Source of the DNA: a virus
Length of the DNA: 64,000 nucleotides
Virus record (IMG/VR): IMGVR_UViG_3300008114_000042
Location: 34,865-98,864 of that record
Strand: one strand, 5' to 3'
The notes below the pieces were generated by a model. The model was not told the DNA's origin. It was given only the letters and a program-made list of their open reading frames with translations, and made no database searches. Of this stretch, positions 48,521-57,380 are shown piece by piece; position 1 is the first letter of the stretch, and every line of letters starts with the position of its first letter. Both the position numbers and the translations under genes were made by a program.

Positions 48521-49048
48521 ATGATAACATGCACCCGATGCAAGAAGACAAAGGCACCGAACGATTTCTACAAGAATAGGAATAACAGCACCGGGTTTCA
48601 CTCTTGGTGTAGAGAATGTGTGTCCGACAACTACTATGAGCGTAAGGGGGCGGGGAGGGATAGGAAAAAGAGAAACTATCCTGTTGGCGGCGAGAAGAAG
48701 TGCCCATTGTGTGAGAAGAACAAGCCCCTGTCAGAATATCCTAAAAACAATAACTATTGCTCTTCGTGCAAGAAAGACTACGATAGGAAGATAAAGACTT
48801 CTCGTAGATGGAATATATCAATAGATACGATAAACGATATGTATTCTCATGGATGCGCTGTATGCGGGAAGACGGAGGGGAGAATGTGCATTGACCATGA
48901 CCATGCGTGCTGTCCGGGCCAAGGCTCGTGTGGCAAATGTGTGAGGGGAGTGCTATGCACAAAATGCAATGCAGCACTTGGAATGGTAGATGACAGCATT
49001 GAGAGACTGCAAGCGCTTATCGCTTACTTGGAAATACAAAAATTTTAA
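48521..49048 (+). CDS. Recombination endonuclease VII-like protein
   Basis: A 175-residue protein. N-terminal zinc ribbons (CTRCKKTKAPNDFYKN, CPLCEKNKPLSEYPKN) precede the Endo VII core CAVCGKTEGRMCIDHDHACC, CVRGVLCTKCNAALG. T4 gp49-type enzymes cleave branched DNA; free-standing copies act as homing elements. A remnant of a related gene is at 35921. Leaderless. Confidence 0.85.
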   Translation: MITCTRCKKTKAPNDFYKNRNNSTGFHSWCRECVSDNYYERKGAGRDRKKRNYPVGGEKKCPLCEKNKPLSEYPKNNNYCSSCKKDYDRKIKTSRRWNISIDTINDMYSHGCAVCGKTEGRMCIDHDHACCPGQGSCGKCVRGVLCTKCNAALGMVDDSIERLQALIAYLEIQKF

Positions 49049-49050
49049 AC

Positions 49051-49209
49051 TTTGCCACGGGCGGCCTGTACACGGGCAGTGCTCTGGGTATACGTGTTGA
49101 CAACCCTGACATCAGGGTGACGTGGTACCCCACCCGCTTCTACATCCTGAGGAACCCGACGGTCAACACCATCGTGACTGTCGTCGAATTTGAGTGCGAG
49201 GTCCGATGA
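49051..49209 (+). pseudogene. 3' remnant of a GC-rich structural gene
   Basis: Open frame with no start: FATGGLYTGSALGIRVDNPD, then IRVTWYPTRFYILRNPTVNT and a stop. It is GC-rich, starts directly after the Endo VII stop, and reads like the beta-rich C-terminus of a tail protein. The 5' part is gone. Confidence 0.5.
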
Positions 49210-49337
49210 AACTTCCCAGATGGAAGTGGAGTGCCCGTAGTCATGCACCGCAGTGCCACCAAGCGTGGACTGGCAGTAAGCATTCAGGCACCGTAAAGTC
49301 CAAGTTAAAAGTTATGCGCATGACCCCTTTTAGGTAG
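49206..49337 (+). CDS. 43-residue basic peptide (tentative)
   Basis: Starts with an ATGA overlap with the remnant's stop; MKLPRWKWSARSHAPQCHQA, basic. Its end runs into the terminator. Could be part of the same decayed locus. Confidence 0.25.
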   Translation: MKLPRWKWSARSHAPQCHQAWTGSKHSGTVKSKLKVMRMTPFR

Positions 49338-49358
49338 TTTCAACTACACTTTTAGGGG
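49324..49358 (+). terminator. Intrinsic terminator
   Basis: Outer CCCCT / AGGGG and inner GTAGT / ACTAC pairs around TTCA, followed by TTTTTG. Confidence 0.65.
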
Positions 49359-49367
49359 TTTTTGTGC

Positions 49368-49503
49368 TACACTATGCTTATGAGAAAACTACTTATGACG
49401 ATAGCCCATCCCCCAGCGCTACCCCTTCTCCAAGTGCTACATTGACGTACATGGGGCGAAGCGTGTTGCGATGCTTGCTCCCTACCAGATAGGCACACTT
49501 TAA
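49368..49503 (+). pseudogene. Decayed gene behind a leaderless promoter
   Basis: TGCTACACT (hexamer 49368-49373) with ATG 49380 6 nt later gives a 21-residue peptide. In another frame the DNA encodes QRYPFSKCYIDVHGAKRVAM and LAPYQIGTL to a stop at 49503, more protein-like. A frameshift likely split an old gene. Confidence 0.35.
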
Positions 49504-49599
49504 TAACAGAAGCATAACATTCAGTCATTTACAAAAGTTTGACCGGACAAAGTTTAGCCAATAAGCGCTTACATCTTGTGTTTTCCGTCACACAGGTGC

Positions 49600-49605
49600 T
49601 ATAAT
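49600..49605 (+). promoter_or_regulatory. Promoter of a short RNA or leader
   Basis: Extended -10 TGCTATAAT. Transcription should start at about 49612, inside the TGTTATATAACA palindrome (49612-49623). Confidence 0.6.
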
Positions 49606-49611
49606 GATGCT

Positions 49612-49623
49612 TGTTATATAACA
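49612..49623 (+). promoter_or_regulatory. Palindromic operator candidate at a start site
   Basis: Perfect 12-bp palindrome TGTTATATAACA lying on the predicted transcription start. Confidence 0.5.
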
Positions 49624-49624
49624 T

Positions 49625-49670
49625 GGTAGGGCTAAGGTAAGCAGGGAACATGAGTGCTCTTAGCCCTACC
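49625..49670 (+). terminator. Strong hairpin just downstream of the start
   Basis: Perfect 12-bp arms GGTAGGGCTAAG / CTTAGCCCTACC with a 22-nt loop. It may be an attenuator or the end of a ~60-nt RNA. Confidence 0.6.
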
Positions 49671-49775
49671 ACTACAAAGACTCTACCTAAATAAACGAAA
49701 CTACATCCCTCTCCTGATATTTATACAGTAAAGAGACTACCGAACGTAGTGAGGTAGTAAATGATACAGCCACAA

Positions 49776-49804
49776 TTGCTTGCCTTGCGAGCATAGTATA
49801 GAAT
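49776..49804 (+). promoter_or_regulatory. Leaderless promoter of the glycosidase gene
   Basis: TTGCTT (49776-49781) and TAGAAT (49799-49804), spacer 17 bp; ATG 49812 is 7 nt downstream. Confidence 0.65.
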
Positions 49805-49811
49805 GAAGCAT

Positions 49812-50693
49812 ATGAAACTTGGAATGAACATCACGCTAGACAATGCAAACCCCGATGTGGATGTTGTGCGCCTCTGGGATGTAGGCGTTCATTGGGGCGC
49901 TATTCACACTGCTCCCGGCGTATTCAACTGGGACAGGCTGGACAGGCTTGTCGCGTTCTATAGTGGGAAGAAAATAGTCTATGTCGTGTCTGGCACTCCT
50001 GCGTGGGCAGCACACAACCCCCATACCACCACCGCAGCACCGTGGCTCGGGCCGGGTAGTAACAGTATGCCTTCCAAACTTACCCACTTCACCGCCTTCA
50101 TGGACGCACTCGTCACACGCTACCATGGGCGCATCTGGTGCTATGAGATAGGAAACGAGCCACAACTCGCAGAGTTCATGGACCCTGCCGAATGGAAGGC
50201 ACACGGCCCCAACATTCTTGCGATAATGACCGTGCTCGCTGCCTCTTCCATCAAGGCTATCGACCCGTCGGCGCAGATCATCTCTGCGTCAGTCCTCCCC
50301 CGTGCATCAAGCGGCGGGATGCGCAAGGCGATGAAGTTGCTTGCGGCATTCAAGAACCATAAAGTAGATAACGTTGTTGATGGTTATGCTGTTCATCTCT
50401 ACCCAAGGAAGGCGATAAAGGAAACCTTCTCAATGCTCATCAGAGACACGCAGGCGGCATTTGTAAATAGTGGGCTCCATCACCACCCACTATGGGTTAC
50501 GGAGGCTCTGCCTGCCCTTCTAGAAGCAGGAGGGGCTATTGGTGACCTCACCGGGGTCTATAAGACGATAAATCAGACATCACATTCATCCTTCCCCATT
50601 CAGGAATGGATGTGGTACGCCTACAACAGACCAGACCTCAAGGGTATTACTGTCACCGATGAAGTCATCGGTATCCTTCGTGGTATAATGTAA
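49812..50693 (+). CDS. Clan GH-A glycoside hydrolase
   Basis: A 293-residue TIM-barrel-type protein, GH39-like. VHWGAIHTAPGVFNWDRLD is near the start; IWCYEIGNEPQLAEF carries the acid/base Glu (NEP motif) at about 110 and LWVTEALPALLEAGG the nucleophile Glu at about 228. It could degrade host surface glycans as a lysin or virion enzyme. ATG 49812 is preferred over ATG 49803, which overlaps the -10 box. Confidence 0.72.
   Translation: MKLGMNITLDNANPDVDVVRLWDVGVHWGAIHTAPGVFNWDRLDRLVAFYSGKKIVYVVSGTPAWAAHNPHTTTAAPWLGPGSNSMPSKLTHFTAFMDALVTRYHGRIWCYEIGNEPQLAEFMDPAEWKAHGPNILAIMTVLAASSIKAIDPSAQIISASVLPRASSGGMRKAMKLLAAFKNHKVDNVVDGYAVHLYPRKAIKETFSMLIRDTQAAFVNSGLHHHPLWVTEALPALLEAGGAIGDLTGVYKTINQTSHSSFPIQEWMWYAYNRPDLKGITVTDEVIGILRGIM
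50684..50689 (+). promoter_or_regulatory. Promoter of the holin-like gene
   Basis: Extended -10 TGGTATAAT within the end of the glycosidase gene; leader with AGGGAG. Confidence 0.6.
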
Positions 50694-50718
50694 CCATACT
50701 TATAGGGAGTGAAAATGC

Positions 50719-50934
50719 ATGAAACTACCAACGAGCGCACACGTATGGCTAGGAATGGCTCTATTGACAGGAATGCTGTTCTTGGGCGTCGGCGGGGCCA
50801 TTGCAGCGATAGAAGGAAATGGACCTACTGACGGGATGATTACTGCCGTCAGCACGCTTCTCTCTACCCTCGCTGGTGGTCTTATCGGTGGGGCAGCAGG
50901 GTATCAAGCAGGAAAGAACAACAAGGAGGAATAA
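50719..50934 (+). CDS. Holin-like small membrane protein
   Basis: A 71-residue protein. TM1 is about 10-30 (WLGMALLTGMLFLGVGGAIA) and a Gly-rich second segment (LLSTLAGGLIGGAAGY) precedes a charged tail QAGKNNKEE. Size, topology and place after a hydrolase suggest a holin. ATG 50719 is chosen by AGGGAG spacing. TAATG-like closeness to the next gene. Confidence 0.6.
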   Translation: MKLPTSAHVWLGMALLTGMLFLGVGGAIAAIEGNGPTDGMITAVSTLLSTLAGGLIGGAAGYQAGKNNKEE

Positions 50935-51302
50935 TGAGTTTTCCAGTAATCCACAACTTCGACCATTATTACAAGGACACACTAGAGTTTCTCCTTGTCC
51001 CCCGTAACCGGGACGGTAGTCTATTTGACCTTACGGACTTTGAGGCAACTGCCAATATTGCAAGTGATCGCAGAGGACCAGACAACCCAACTGCTGCACC
51101 GGACCTCACACCGCAGAAAGCGGAGATAAGAAATGGAAAGGTCGCTGTTGCTTTTGATACTATCAACCTAGATCAGCCTGAGGACTGGACTACTCCTTGG
51201 GTCTACGATGTCCAGATAAAGACAAAGGTAGGTGTGTCTCCACCAAGGACGCACACCCTCATCACAGGAAACCTCAGCGTGATGGGTGATGTGTCCCCAT
51301 GA
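50934..51302 (+). CDS. Tail/fibre accessory protein, Ig-like
   Basis: A 122-residue beta protein (YYKDTLEFLLVPRNRDGSLF, VYDVQIKTKV, THTLITGNLSVMGDV). This pattern recurs in phage baseplate or fibre-adaptor proteins. Overlaps the previous stop and the next start. Confidence 0.6.
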   Translation: MSFPVIHNFDHYYKDTLEFLLVPRNRDGSLFDLTDFEATANIASDRRGPDNPTAAPDLTPQKAEIRNGKVAVAFDTINLDQPEDWTTPWVYDVQIKTKVGVSPPRTHTLITGNLSVMGDVSP

Positions 51303-51712
51303 TGACCATTGACGTTATCGTGGAAGATTCTCAACTCCTTGTACTCGCAGGGCCACAGGTCATTGAACTACAAACCGATGTTGGACCTACTGGCAGACGA
51401 GGAAGCCTTATCTTCATGGGAGCGGGGACTCCTTCTAACGCTACTCTGCCTCCCAACCAAACCATCCAAGAGTACGACGCATACATCGACACTTCTACCA
51501 AGAAGATGTTTCAGTTTGAAGTCAAAGCAGGCGGCGGTACATGGGTAGAAAAGATGGACCTTACAACTACCGTCGTAGGTGGTGGATCAGGAGGGTCATC
51601 GCTACATCCTTCTCCATCACCGTCTGTCGGTGTGGGGCCGGAAGGCACTGTTCTTGCTACTATCGGAGGCGTAGCCAAATGGGTGCCTCTGTCGCAGGTA
51701 GGTACTTCTTGA
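51299..51712 (+). CDS. Tail fibre adaptor-like protein
   Basis: A 137-residue protein: N-terminal beta domain (IDVIVEDSQLLVLAGPQVIE), GPTGRRG collagen-like step, YDAYIDTSTKKMFQFE and a Ser/Gly-rich end (GVGPEGTVLATIGGVAKWV). The motifs link it to the fibre genes that follow. Confidence 0.58.
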   Translation: MMTIDVIVEDSQLLVLAGPQVIELQTDVGPTGRRGSLIFMGAGTPSNATLPPNQTIQEYDAYIDTSTKKMFQFEVKAGGGTWVEKMDLTTTVVGGGSGGSSLHPSPSPSVGVGPEGTVLATIGGVAKWVPLSQVGTS

Positions 51713-51717
51713 CGTGG

Positions 51718-51723
51718 TATAAT
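51718..51723 (+). promoter_or_regulatory. Promoter of the giant fibre gene
   Basis: Extended -10 TGGTATAAT after the previous stop; leader with TTGGAGGAAA. Confidence 0.6.
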
Positions 51724-51752
51724 AACACTATCACACTTGGAGGAAACCCGCT

Positions 51753-54700
51753 ATGACTACACCACTACCCGACGCACCATGGGAAGATACTTACTACTGG
51801 GATGGGGTTACTTGGTGGAAGGCGTCGTGGGGACAGCGACCAACCCCCTATGCTGTTGTTGGTCCCACCGGACCCAAGGGTGATAAAGGCGATACAGGTT
51901 TACAAGGCCCACCCGGTAGTGCTCTTCATGCTAGTGGAGTTGTGCCTACATCTTCCTACCTTCATCAGACTCGTCCACTGGATACTCTCATCACCCAGAA
52001 TGATGGTCATGTATGGGTGTATCAACCGAATAGCCGTAGTGCCTACCAGAACACTCACATAAAAGGCCAGCATTTCCTCCCCGATATTGCCAACCCCAAC
52101 TTCGATGGTTCTCAGCCAGTAGACCCAACAAACAACCCCAAGACTATCCCTGATCCCCGCATCGGATGGGTAGACCTAGGTGCCATGACTGGCCCACAGG
52201 GTCTCACTGGTCCTCCCGGCAGGACAGTCTCCATCGCCTTCGAATACGATGGAGCGAGCGTCGTTGACTACGTTGACGCCAAGGCAGACCCCGGACGCTA
52301 TCAGCCCCTCAGGGACTGGTCACTTCCCACTCCCAAGGACCCCAACGGAGTTCCCTATGATGAGGTGTGGATTCTTCCCATGGTCGCCGGTCCAGAAGGG
52401 CCAGAAGGACCTGTAGGACCCGAAGGACCTCAGGGTAGAGATGTAGACATCCCCAACCCGCAGAAGGGCTACATTATCACCAACAGGGACGGAAGCCTAT
52501 CCGCAGAGTGGGTAGACCCAGCAGACATTCAGTGGGTAAGGAACGATGCCACCCATCCTCTCAAGGACGGAGATGTCCCAGTTTACGATGTCGCTGCTGG
52601 ATTCTCACAGAACTACTGGGTAGGCAAGACTCCTACACTCGCAGGAGACTTGTCCGGTGACGCTTTCCTCAGGGACGTTATTCCTAATTCCAGCCTAAAA
52701 AATGGAGACATCGTAAAGTACGACACTCTCTCATCCTTATTCATTATCGATTCTCAGAGCCTAGTTGAGCACAGCGACGTGGTTCTTGGAAAGCCCCTCA
52801 ACAAGGGGGAGACACTTACTTGGGCTGTTGACCCAGATGGGACACACGGACGTTGGGAGAACCAAATGTCTGGTGTCTCCACAAAGTACGTCGATGACGC
52901 AGTAAGCGCAGCCGTTCTTGGTCTATCTCATGGTGTTTCAGTAAAGTCCTATCGCTCCACTCCACCTACTTCCCCCGCAGAGGGTGATGTCTACATCATC
53001 AAGCCGGGAGATACTACCAATCCTGTTACAGGTGACTGGGTAGGGCATGAGAATGCTCTTGCTGTGTGGCATGTTGTAGGAGCAAAGGGGTCGTGGACAT
53101 TTGACCCTGCTACCTCCGCAACCAAGCCAAAGGAAGGTCAGTCCCATCTAGTAGAAGACACCTACATGCTTATGGCATGGAGCGACAACTCAGATGGTAA
53201 GGGCACTGGTGCGTGGGTAAAGGCAGCACTCGCATCCACAAGTGGCGGCGGCAGTTATGGTGTAGGCGAAATCGCCATGTTCCCCAAATCAGCAGGACTA
53301 CCATCCTCCTACCTTGTATGCGACGGCTCTACCTTTGATATCACAACTTACAAAGAACTCTATGAGTTTCTGGGGAACAGTAATGTCCTACCAGACCTTC
53401 GGGGTAAGTTTGTAAGAGGTTGGACTTCCACCCGTCTACCCTTGACAGCAGAAGCACAGGCAACTGCCAAGCCTACTACTGGTCTTGCGAGGGGTAGTGT
53501 GATTGCAGAAGAGGATGCTGCTCGCAACCCTTCTGTTACTATTGCTGGCGAAGCAGGACACACTCACGGGTTCCACACAAATGATGATGGAAACCACAAC
53601 CATAGCATAACCATAGACCAGCAGGGCTCCCACGTCCATGTTCAACTTCTGGGTGCGCACGACGGCAACACAAACTTCACCTCTTGGGGGAGGGCGTCGG
53701 CAGCCCCCAACCCAATCAAGTGGTACGCCCCCGGTGGCAACATGGAAGCAGCCGGTGATCATAGTCATACCGCCACCGCTGGACACCCCGGTCACCACTC
53801 ACACGCAGGCACTACAAATGCTGGTGCTTCTCACACTCACACAGCAACGGTAGGCAACCACTGGCATAATGTTGACTTCCGTGCTGACTGGGATGATGAA
53901 ACTCGTCCTGCTAACATAGCAGTTGTCTACGCCATTAGAGCGTTCCCCATTGCCTCAGGCGCAGTAGGAAGGCAAGGTGTTCAGGGGCCCAAGGGTGACA
54001 AGGGCGACAAGGGAGATACAGGACCAATAGGAAAGGGACTGCAAATAAACACCACCGTGAAGGACAAGACCGTCCTACCATCTCCTCCACAGGCAAACCC
54101 AATGGATATGATCCTTACCCTTGACACAAAGCATCTATGGATTTATGACCCAACCAATCCCAAGGCAGAAACCACAACTGGTCCCGGTAAGGCAACTATT
54201 GGATGGGCCGACCTCGGAGCACTTGGTAGTGAGGTCATAAGTGGTGGAACGATGGTCGGCGCTATTGCCTACTTCCCCGCTACTGCTATGCCCAAGGGAT
54301 GGTTGATGTGTAATGGACAGCAGTTTAGTGCTGCTGACTACCCAGAACTCGCCAAGTATTTCAAGGATGCAGGCATTCACCCAGTCGATCGCACACCAGA
54401 CCTACGAGGTCAGTTTGTCAGGGTACTGAGTGCAGGACATATTCCATTAGAGATGGTGCAGTTCTCCACCGCCATTCCCAAGACACTCTTTACCTTTACT
54501 AACACTCTTGCTGCGACAGCAGAAGCGGCAGGCAACCACAATCACAGCACGAATACCTCTGCTGGTGGTGACCATACTCATAATACTGATAGGCCGGGAA
54601 ACCACTCCCACGCAGCGACGGTAGATAGTCAAGGAGCACATACTCACGGCTACAACCATGTCAACCTACACGACCATAACTGGAAGGGTGGAGGTGGATG

Positions 54701-57380
54701 GTCTGCTGATGCTACGGCAATAGGGCCATACGCAAACACTACCACTTCGGCAGGAGGACATACCCACAACATTACTGTCCCTGATAATGGAAACCATACT
54801 CACACAGCACTATCAAGTGGAAACCATTCCCATACTATTACCGCAGAAGCAGCACATACTCATACCATTACTGGTACGGTTACGACAGTTATGGGTGGTG
54901 GAGATACTGAAACTGCTCCCCAGCACATCTACCTTGTAGCAGCCATTTGTGGCAAGGATAGCGGCCTTATGGGTGAGGCAGGGCCACCCGGACCAGCAGG
55001 CCCACCCGGTCAGACGCTTGTAGCAAAGGGCGTAGTAGCGACAGTAGCAGACTTGAAGAAGATCGCCTCTCCTGTTGCCATGGACGCTCACCTTGTCCAA
55101 GACACCGGAGACCTATGGGTCTACGAGCCAAACGTTACTCCCGCAAGCACCGTAGCACCGGGATGGGTCAATATGGGGCACATCCAAGGGCCAAAGGGCG
55201 ATCAGGGCGTCGGACTTCCTACAGGCGGTCTACCCGGTCAGATAGTCTCCAAGACAGCAACATCAACGGCGTGGATTGACAACGACCCACTACCCAAGGG
55301 CACAACACAGGGAGATTCACTTGTGTGGAACGCCACCACCAATAAGTGGGAAGTGGGCGCACCAGCAGGCAAGTGGCAGGAAGAGCAGACAGAGTACAGA
55401 GGTGTAGGTGCCTTTGCTCCTGCCAATATCAACAACAAGGCAAACAACTATGGAATGCCTGCCGGTACTCTTCCTGATCCGAAGGTAGAGAAGCCAAAGG
55501 CAGGAGACCTTTACATTAATACCGGCGCTCCCGCAGAGATAGTCTACTTCTCAGAGACCAACACCGGCCTTTCCTACTACACAGAGACTCGTGAGATAGG
55601 TGCCACCGCCAAACTTCCGCAGGTATTGGGAACAAAGGACGGTAAGAAGTGGGAAGCAATAGACTCCCCACAGGTCCTCACTATTGCTGATGTCAAGGCA
55701 GAGATAGACAAGAGCGTGTCTGGTTTGACTCACGGCCTTGCTGTCATCGACATTACCAATAACCCACCAGCAACACAGACACTTGAAGACCTCTACATCG
55801 TAGGCTCATCCCCCATCGGTGCGTGGTTAGGACAGGCAAACCAACTCGCACACTGGGACGGTGCGAAGTGGGTCTTCACAGCACCAGTCAAGGGAGAAAC
55901 CCATCTCAACGACAACGGTAATGAGAACTGGACTTGGAATGGTACTGCTTGGGTCAAGGTTTCCAACGGTATCGTAGCAAAGGTAGGCGCTGGCTCTATG
56001 ATAGGAGCAGTAGCATTCTTCCCTGTTACTTCCCTGCCTAATGGATGGTTGGAGTGCAACGGACAGACATTCAGCGCTACTACCTACCCCGAACTCGCAA
56101 AACTCTTTTCCTCGCTTACTGTTCCTGACTTGCGAGGCCAGTTCATCCGGGCAAAAAATGTAAGTCAGACTGCCCTTACCAAGGTTGCAGGGTCTACGGC
56201 AAAGCCTACTGTGGGTCTTTCTACTGGGTCGGTGTTCGCTTCGGCTGGTGTTCATTCGCAGCACGGTCACACGGCTGCGGTGACAGACTCGCAGGGCGGG
56301 CATCGGCACATTGAAGGTGGCACGCACTGGCACCTGAGTGACATGCCTTGGGGCGGTGTCAATGCAACCGACGGTGTATCTGGGCCACTCCCACATGAGT
56401 CAGGCTGGCGGCATCCGTATACCGGCAGCGCTGGCGAGCACACTCACTCCATCACCGTGACGGCTGGCGGTGACCATTGGCACGACGTAGAGTTCCGTGC
56501 TGCTTGGGACAGCGAAACTGCACCACAGCACATCCTTATGGTTGCTGCTATCTGTGCCATGGATATGGGAACAGAAGGTCAGAGAGGACAGACAGGGCCC
56601 CAAGGGACACCCGGACTTAACGGTCAGAAGGGTGATAAGGGTGATAAGGGTGATGCTGGCGAGACACTTAAGGTTTCTGGTGCTGTAATAAACAAAGCAG
56701 GACTCCCTGCTACTCCATCACCACTTACCGTGCTTATCACGCAGGACGACTCGCATCTGTGGATTTACGATCCCACATCAAGCGCAGCAAGTGCAGTAGT
56801 ACCTATTGGATGGGTAGATATGGGAAAGGTCCAAGGACCCGCTGGACCGCAGGGTATAGCAGGAGCGACCGGAACCATCACTATCTCCAAGGTAAAGCAT
56901 CTTGCCTCTGGTGCTACTCCTACCGTCGTCAACACAGGAACGCCAGATGCGGCAGTTTTGGAAATAGGCATCCCCGAAGGCCAAACTGGGCCACCCGGTC
57001 CTGCCGGTCCAGCAGGCACAGCAGCAACCATCACTATCGGAACAGTCGCCACTCTTGCTCTACCCAGCGATCCTGCGACGGTAAGGAATAGTGGGACTGC
57101 CTCAGCAGCAATCCTTGACTTCGAACTCCCCAAGGGAGATAAGGGCGACACAGGAGCAGCAGGCAGGGATGGTGACGACGGATATACTGTTTGGAAGAAG
57201 GCACAACTTGCTCTCACTCCACCAGCAACCAATGTAGCACTATCAGACTACATGGATGCTATCAGGGGACCAAAGGGAGATGATGGCACTTCCATTACAA
57301 TATGGAGGGGAACTCAGGCAGCGTTTGATGCGCTTGGTACTCAAAGCGCAACAACTCTCTACCTGATTGAAAAGCCATGA
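51753..57380 (+). CDS. Giant collagen-like tail fibre with three collar domains
   Basis: An 1875-residue fibre. The N-terminal 35 residues (YYWDGVTWWKASWGQRP) recur in the 58893 fibre and may attach to the tail. Collagen-like Gly-X-Y runs lie near residues 39-56, 211-225, 745-760, 1080-1092, 1610-1635, 1690, 1745 and 1800. Three tail-collar modules start near 504, 833 and 1413, each ending PDLRG-(K/Q)-F and followed by His-rich HxH repeats that may bind metal, as in T4 gp12-like fibres. Around 56.2-56.5 kb the GC content jumps. Confidence 0.85.
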   Translation: MTTPLPDAPWEDTYYWDGVTWWKASWGQRPTPYAVVGPTGPKGDKGDTGLQGPPGSALHASGVVPTSSYLHQTRPLDTLITQNDGHVWVYQPNSRSAYQNTHIKGQHFLPDIANPNFDGSQPVDPTNNPKTIPDPRIGWVDLGAMTGPQGLTGPPGRTVSIAFEYDGASVVDYVDAKADPGRYQPLRDWSLPTPKDPNGVPYDEVWILPMVAGPEGPEGPVGPEGPQGRDVDIPNPQKGYIITNRDGSLSAEWVDPADIQWVRNDATHPLKDGDVPVYDVAAGFSQNYWVGKTPTLAGDLSGDAFLRDVIPNSSLKNGDIVKYDTLSSLFIIDSQSLVEHSDVVLGKPLNKGETLTWAVDPDGTHGRWENQMSGVSTKYVDDAVSAAVLGLSHGVSVKSYRSTPPTSPAEGDVYIIKPGDTTNPVTGDWVGHENALAVWHVVGAKGSWTFDPATSATKPKEGQSHLVEDTYMLMAWSDNSDGKGTGAWVKAALASTSGGGSYGVGEIAMFPKSAGLPSSYLVCDGSTFDITTYKELYEFLGNSNVLPDLRGKFVRGWTSTRLPLTAEAQATAKPTTGLARGSVIAEEDAARNPSVTIAGEAGHTHGFHTNDDGNHNHSITIDQQGSHVHVQLLGAHDGNTNFTSWGRASAAPNPIKWYAPGGNMEAAGDHSHTATAGHPGHHSHAGTTNAGASHTHTATVGNHWHNVDFRADWDDETRPANIAVVYAIRAFPIASGAVGRQGVQGPKGDKGDKGDTGPIGKGLQINTTVKDKTVLPSPPQANPMDMILTLDTKHLWIYDPTNPKAETTTGPGKATIGWADLGALGSEVISGGTMVGAIAYFPATAMPKGWLMCNGQQFSAADYPELAKYFKDAGIHPVDRTPDLRGQFVRVLSAGHIPLEMVQFSTAIPKTLFTFTNTLAATAEAAGNHNHSTNTSAGGDHTHNTDRPGNHSHAATVDSQGAHTHGYNHVNLHDHNWKGGGGWSADATAIGPYANTTTSAGGHTHNITVPDNGNHTHTALSSGNHSHTITAEAAHTHTITGTVTTVMGGGDTETAPQHIYLVAAICGKDSGLMGEAGPPGPAGPPGQTLVAKGVVATVADLKKIASPVAMDAHLVQDTGDLWVYEPNVTPASTVAPGWVNMGHIQGPKGDQGVGLPTGGLPGQIVSKTATSTAWIDNDPLPKGTTQGDSLVWNATTNKWEVGAPAGKWQEEQTEYRGVGAFAPANINNKANNYGMPAGTLPDPKVEKPKAGDLYINTGAPAEIVYFSETNTGLSYYTETREIGATAKLPQVLGTKDGKKWEAIDSPQVLTIADVKAEIDKSVSGLTHGLAVIDITNNPPATQTLEDLYIVGSSPIGAWLGQANQLAHWDGAKWVFTAPVKGETHLNDNGNENWTWNGTAWVKVSNGIVAKVGAGSMIGAVAFFPVTSLPNGWLECNGQTFSATTYPELAKLFSSLTVPDLRGQFIRAKNVSQTALTKVAGSTAKPTVGLSTGSVFASAGVHSQHGHTAAVTDSQGGHRHIEGGTHWHLSDMPWGGVNATDGVSGPLPHESGWRHPYTGSAGEHTHSITVTAGGDHWHDVEFRAAWDSETAPQHILMVAAICAMDMGTEGQRGQTGPQGTPGLNGQKGDKGDKGDAGETLKVSGAVINKAGLPATPSPLTVLITQDDSHLWIYDPTSSAASAVVPIGWVDMGKVQGPAGPQGIAGATGTITISKVKHLASGATPTVVNTGTPDAAVLEIGIPEGQTGPPGPAGPAGTAATITIGTVATLALPSDPATVRNSGTASAAILDFELPKGDKGDTGAAGRDGDDGYTVWKKAQLALTPPATNVALSDYMDAIRGPKGDDGTSITIWRGTQAAFDALGTQSATTLYLIEKP

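Larger units (their letters stand above)
49504..49796 (+). other. Regulatory gap before the GH/tail operon
   Basis: No coding region. It holds the 49600 promoter, a 12-bp palindrome, a strong hairpin and AT-rich DNA. Confidence 0.55.

Noticed and set aside
56765-57232. 155-codon minus-strand frame in the giant fibre
   Set aside because: Mirror of collagen-like Gly-X-Y codons; composition artefact.
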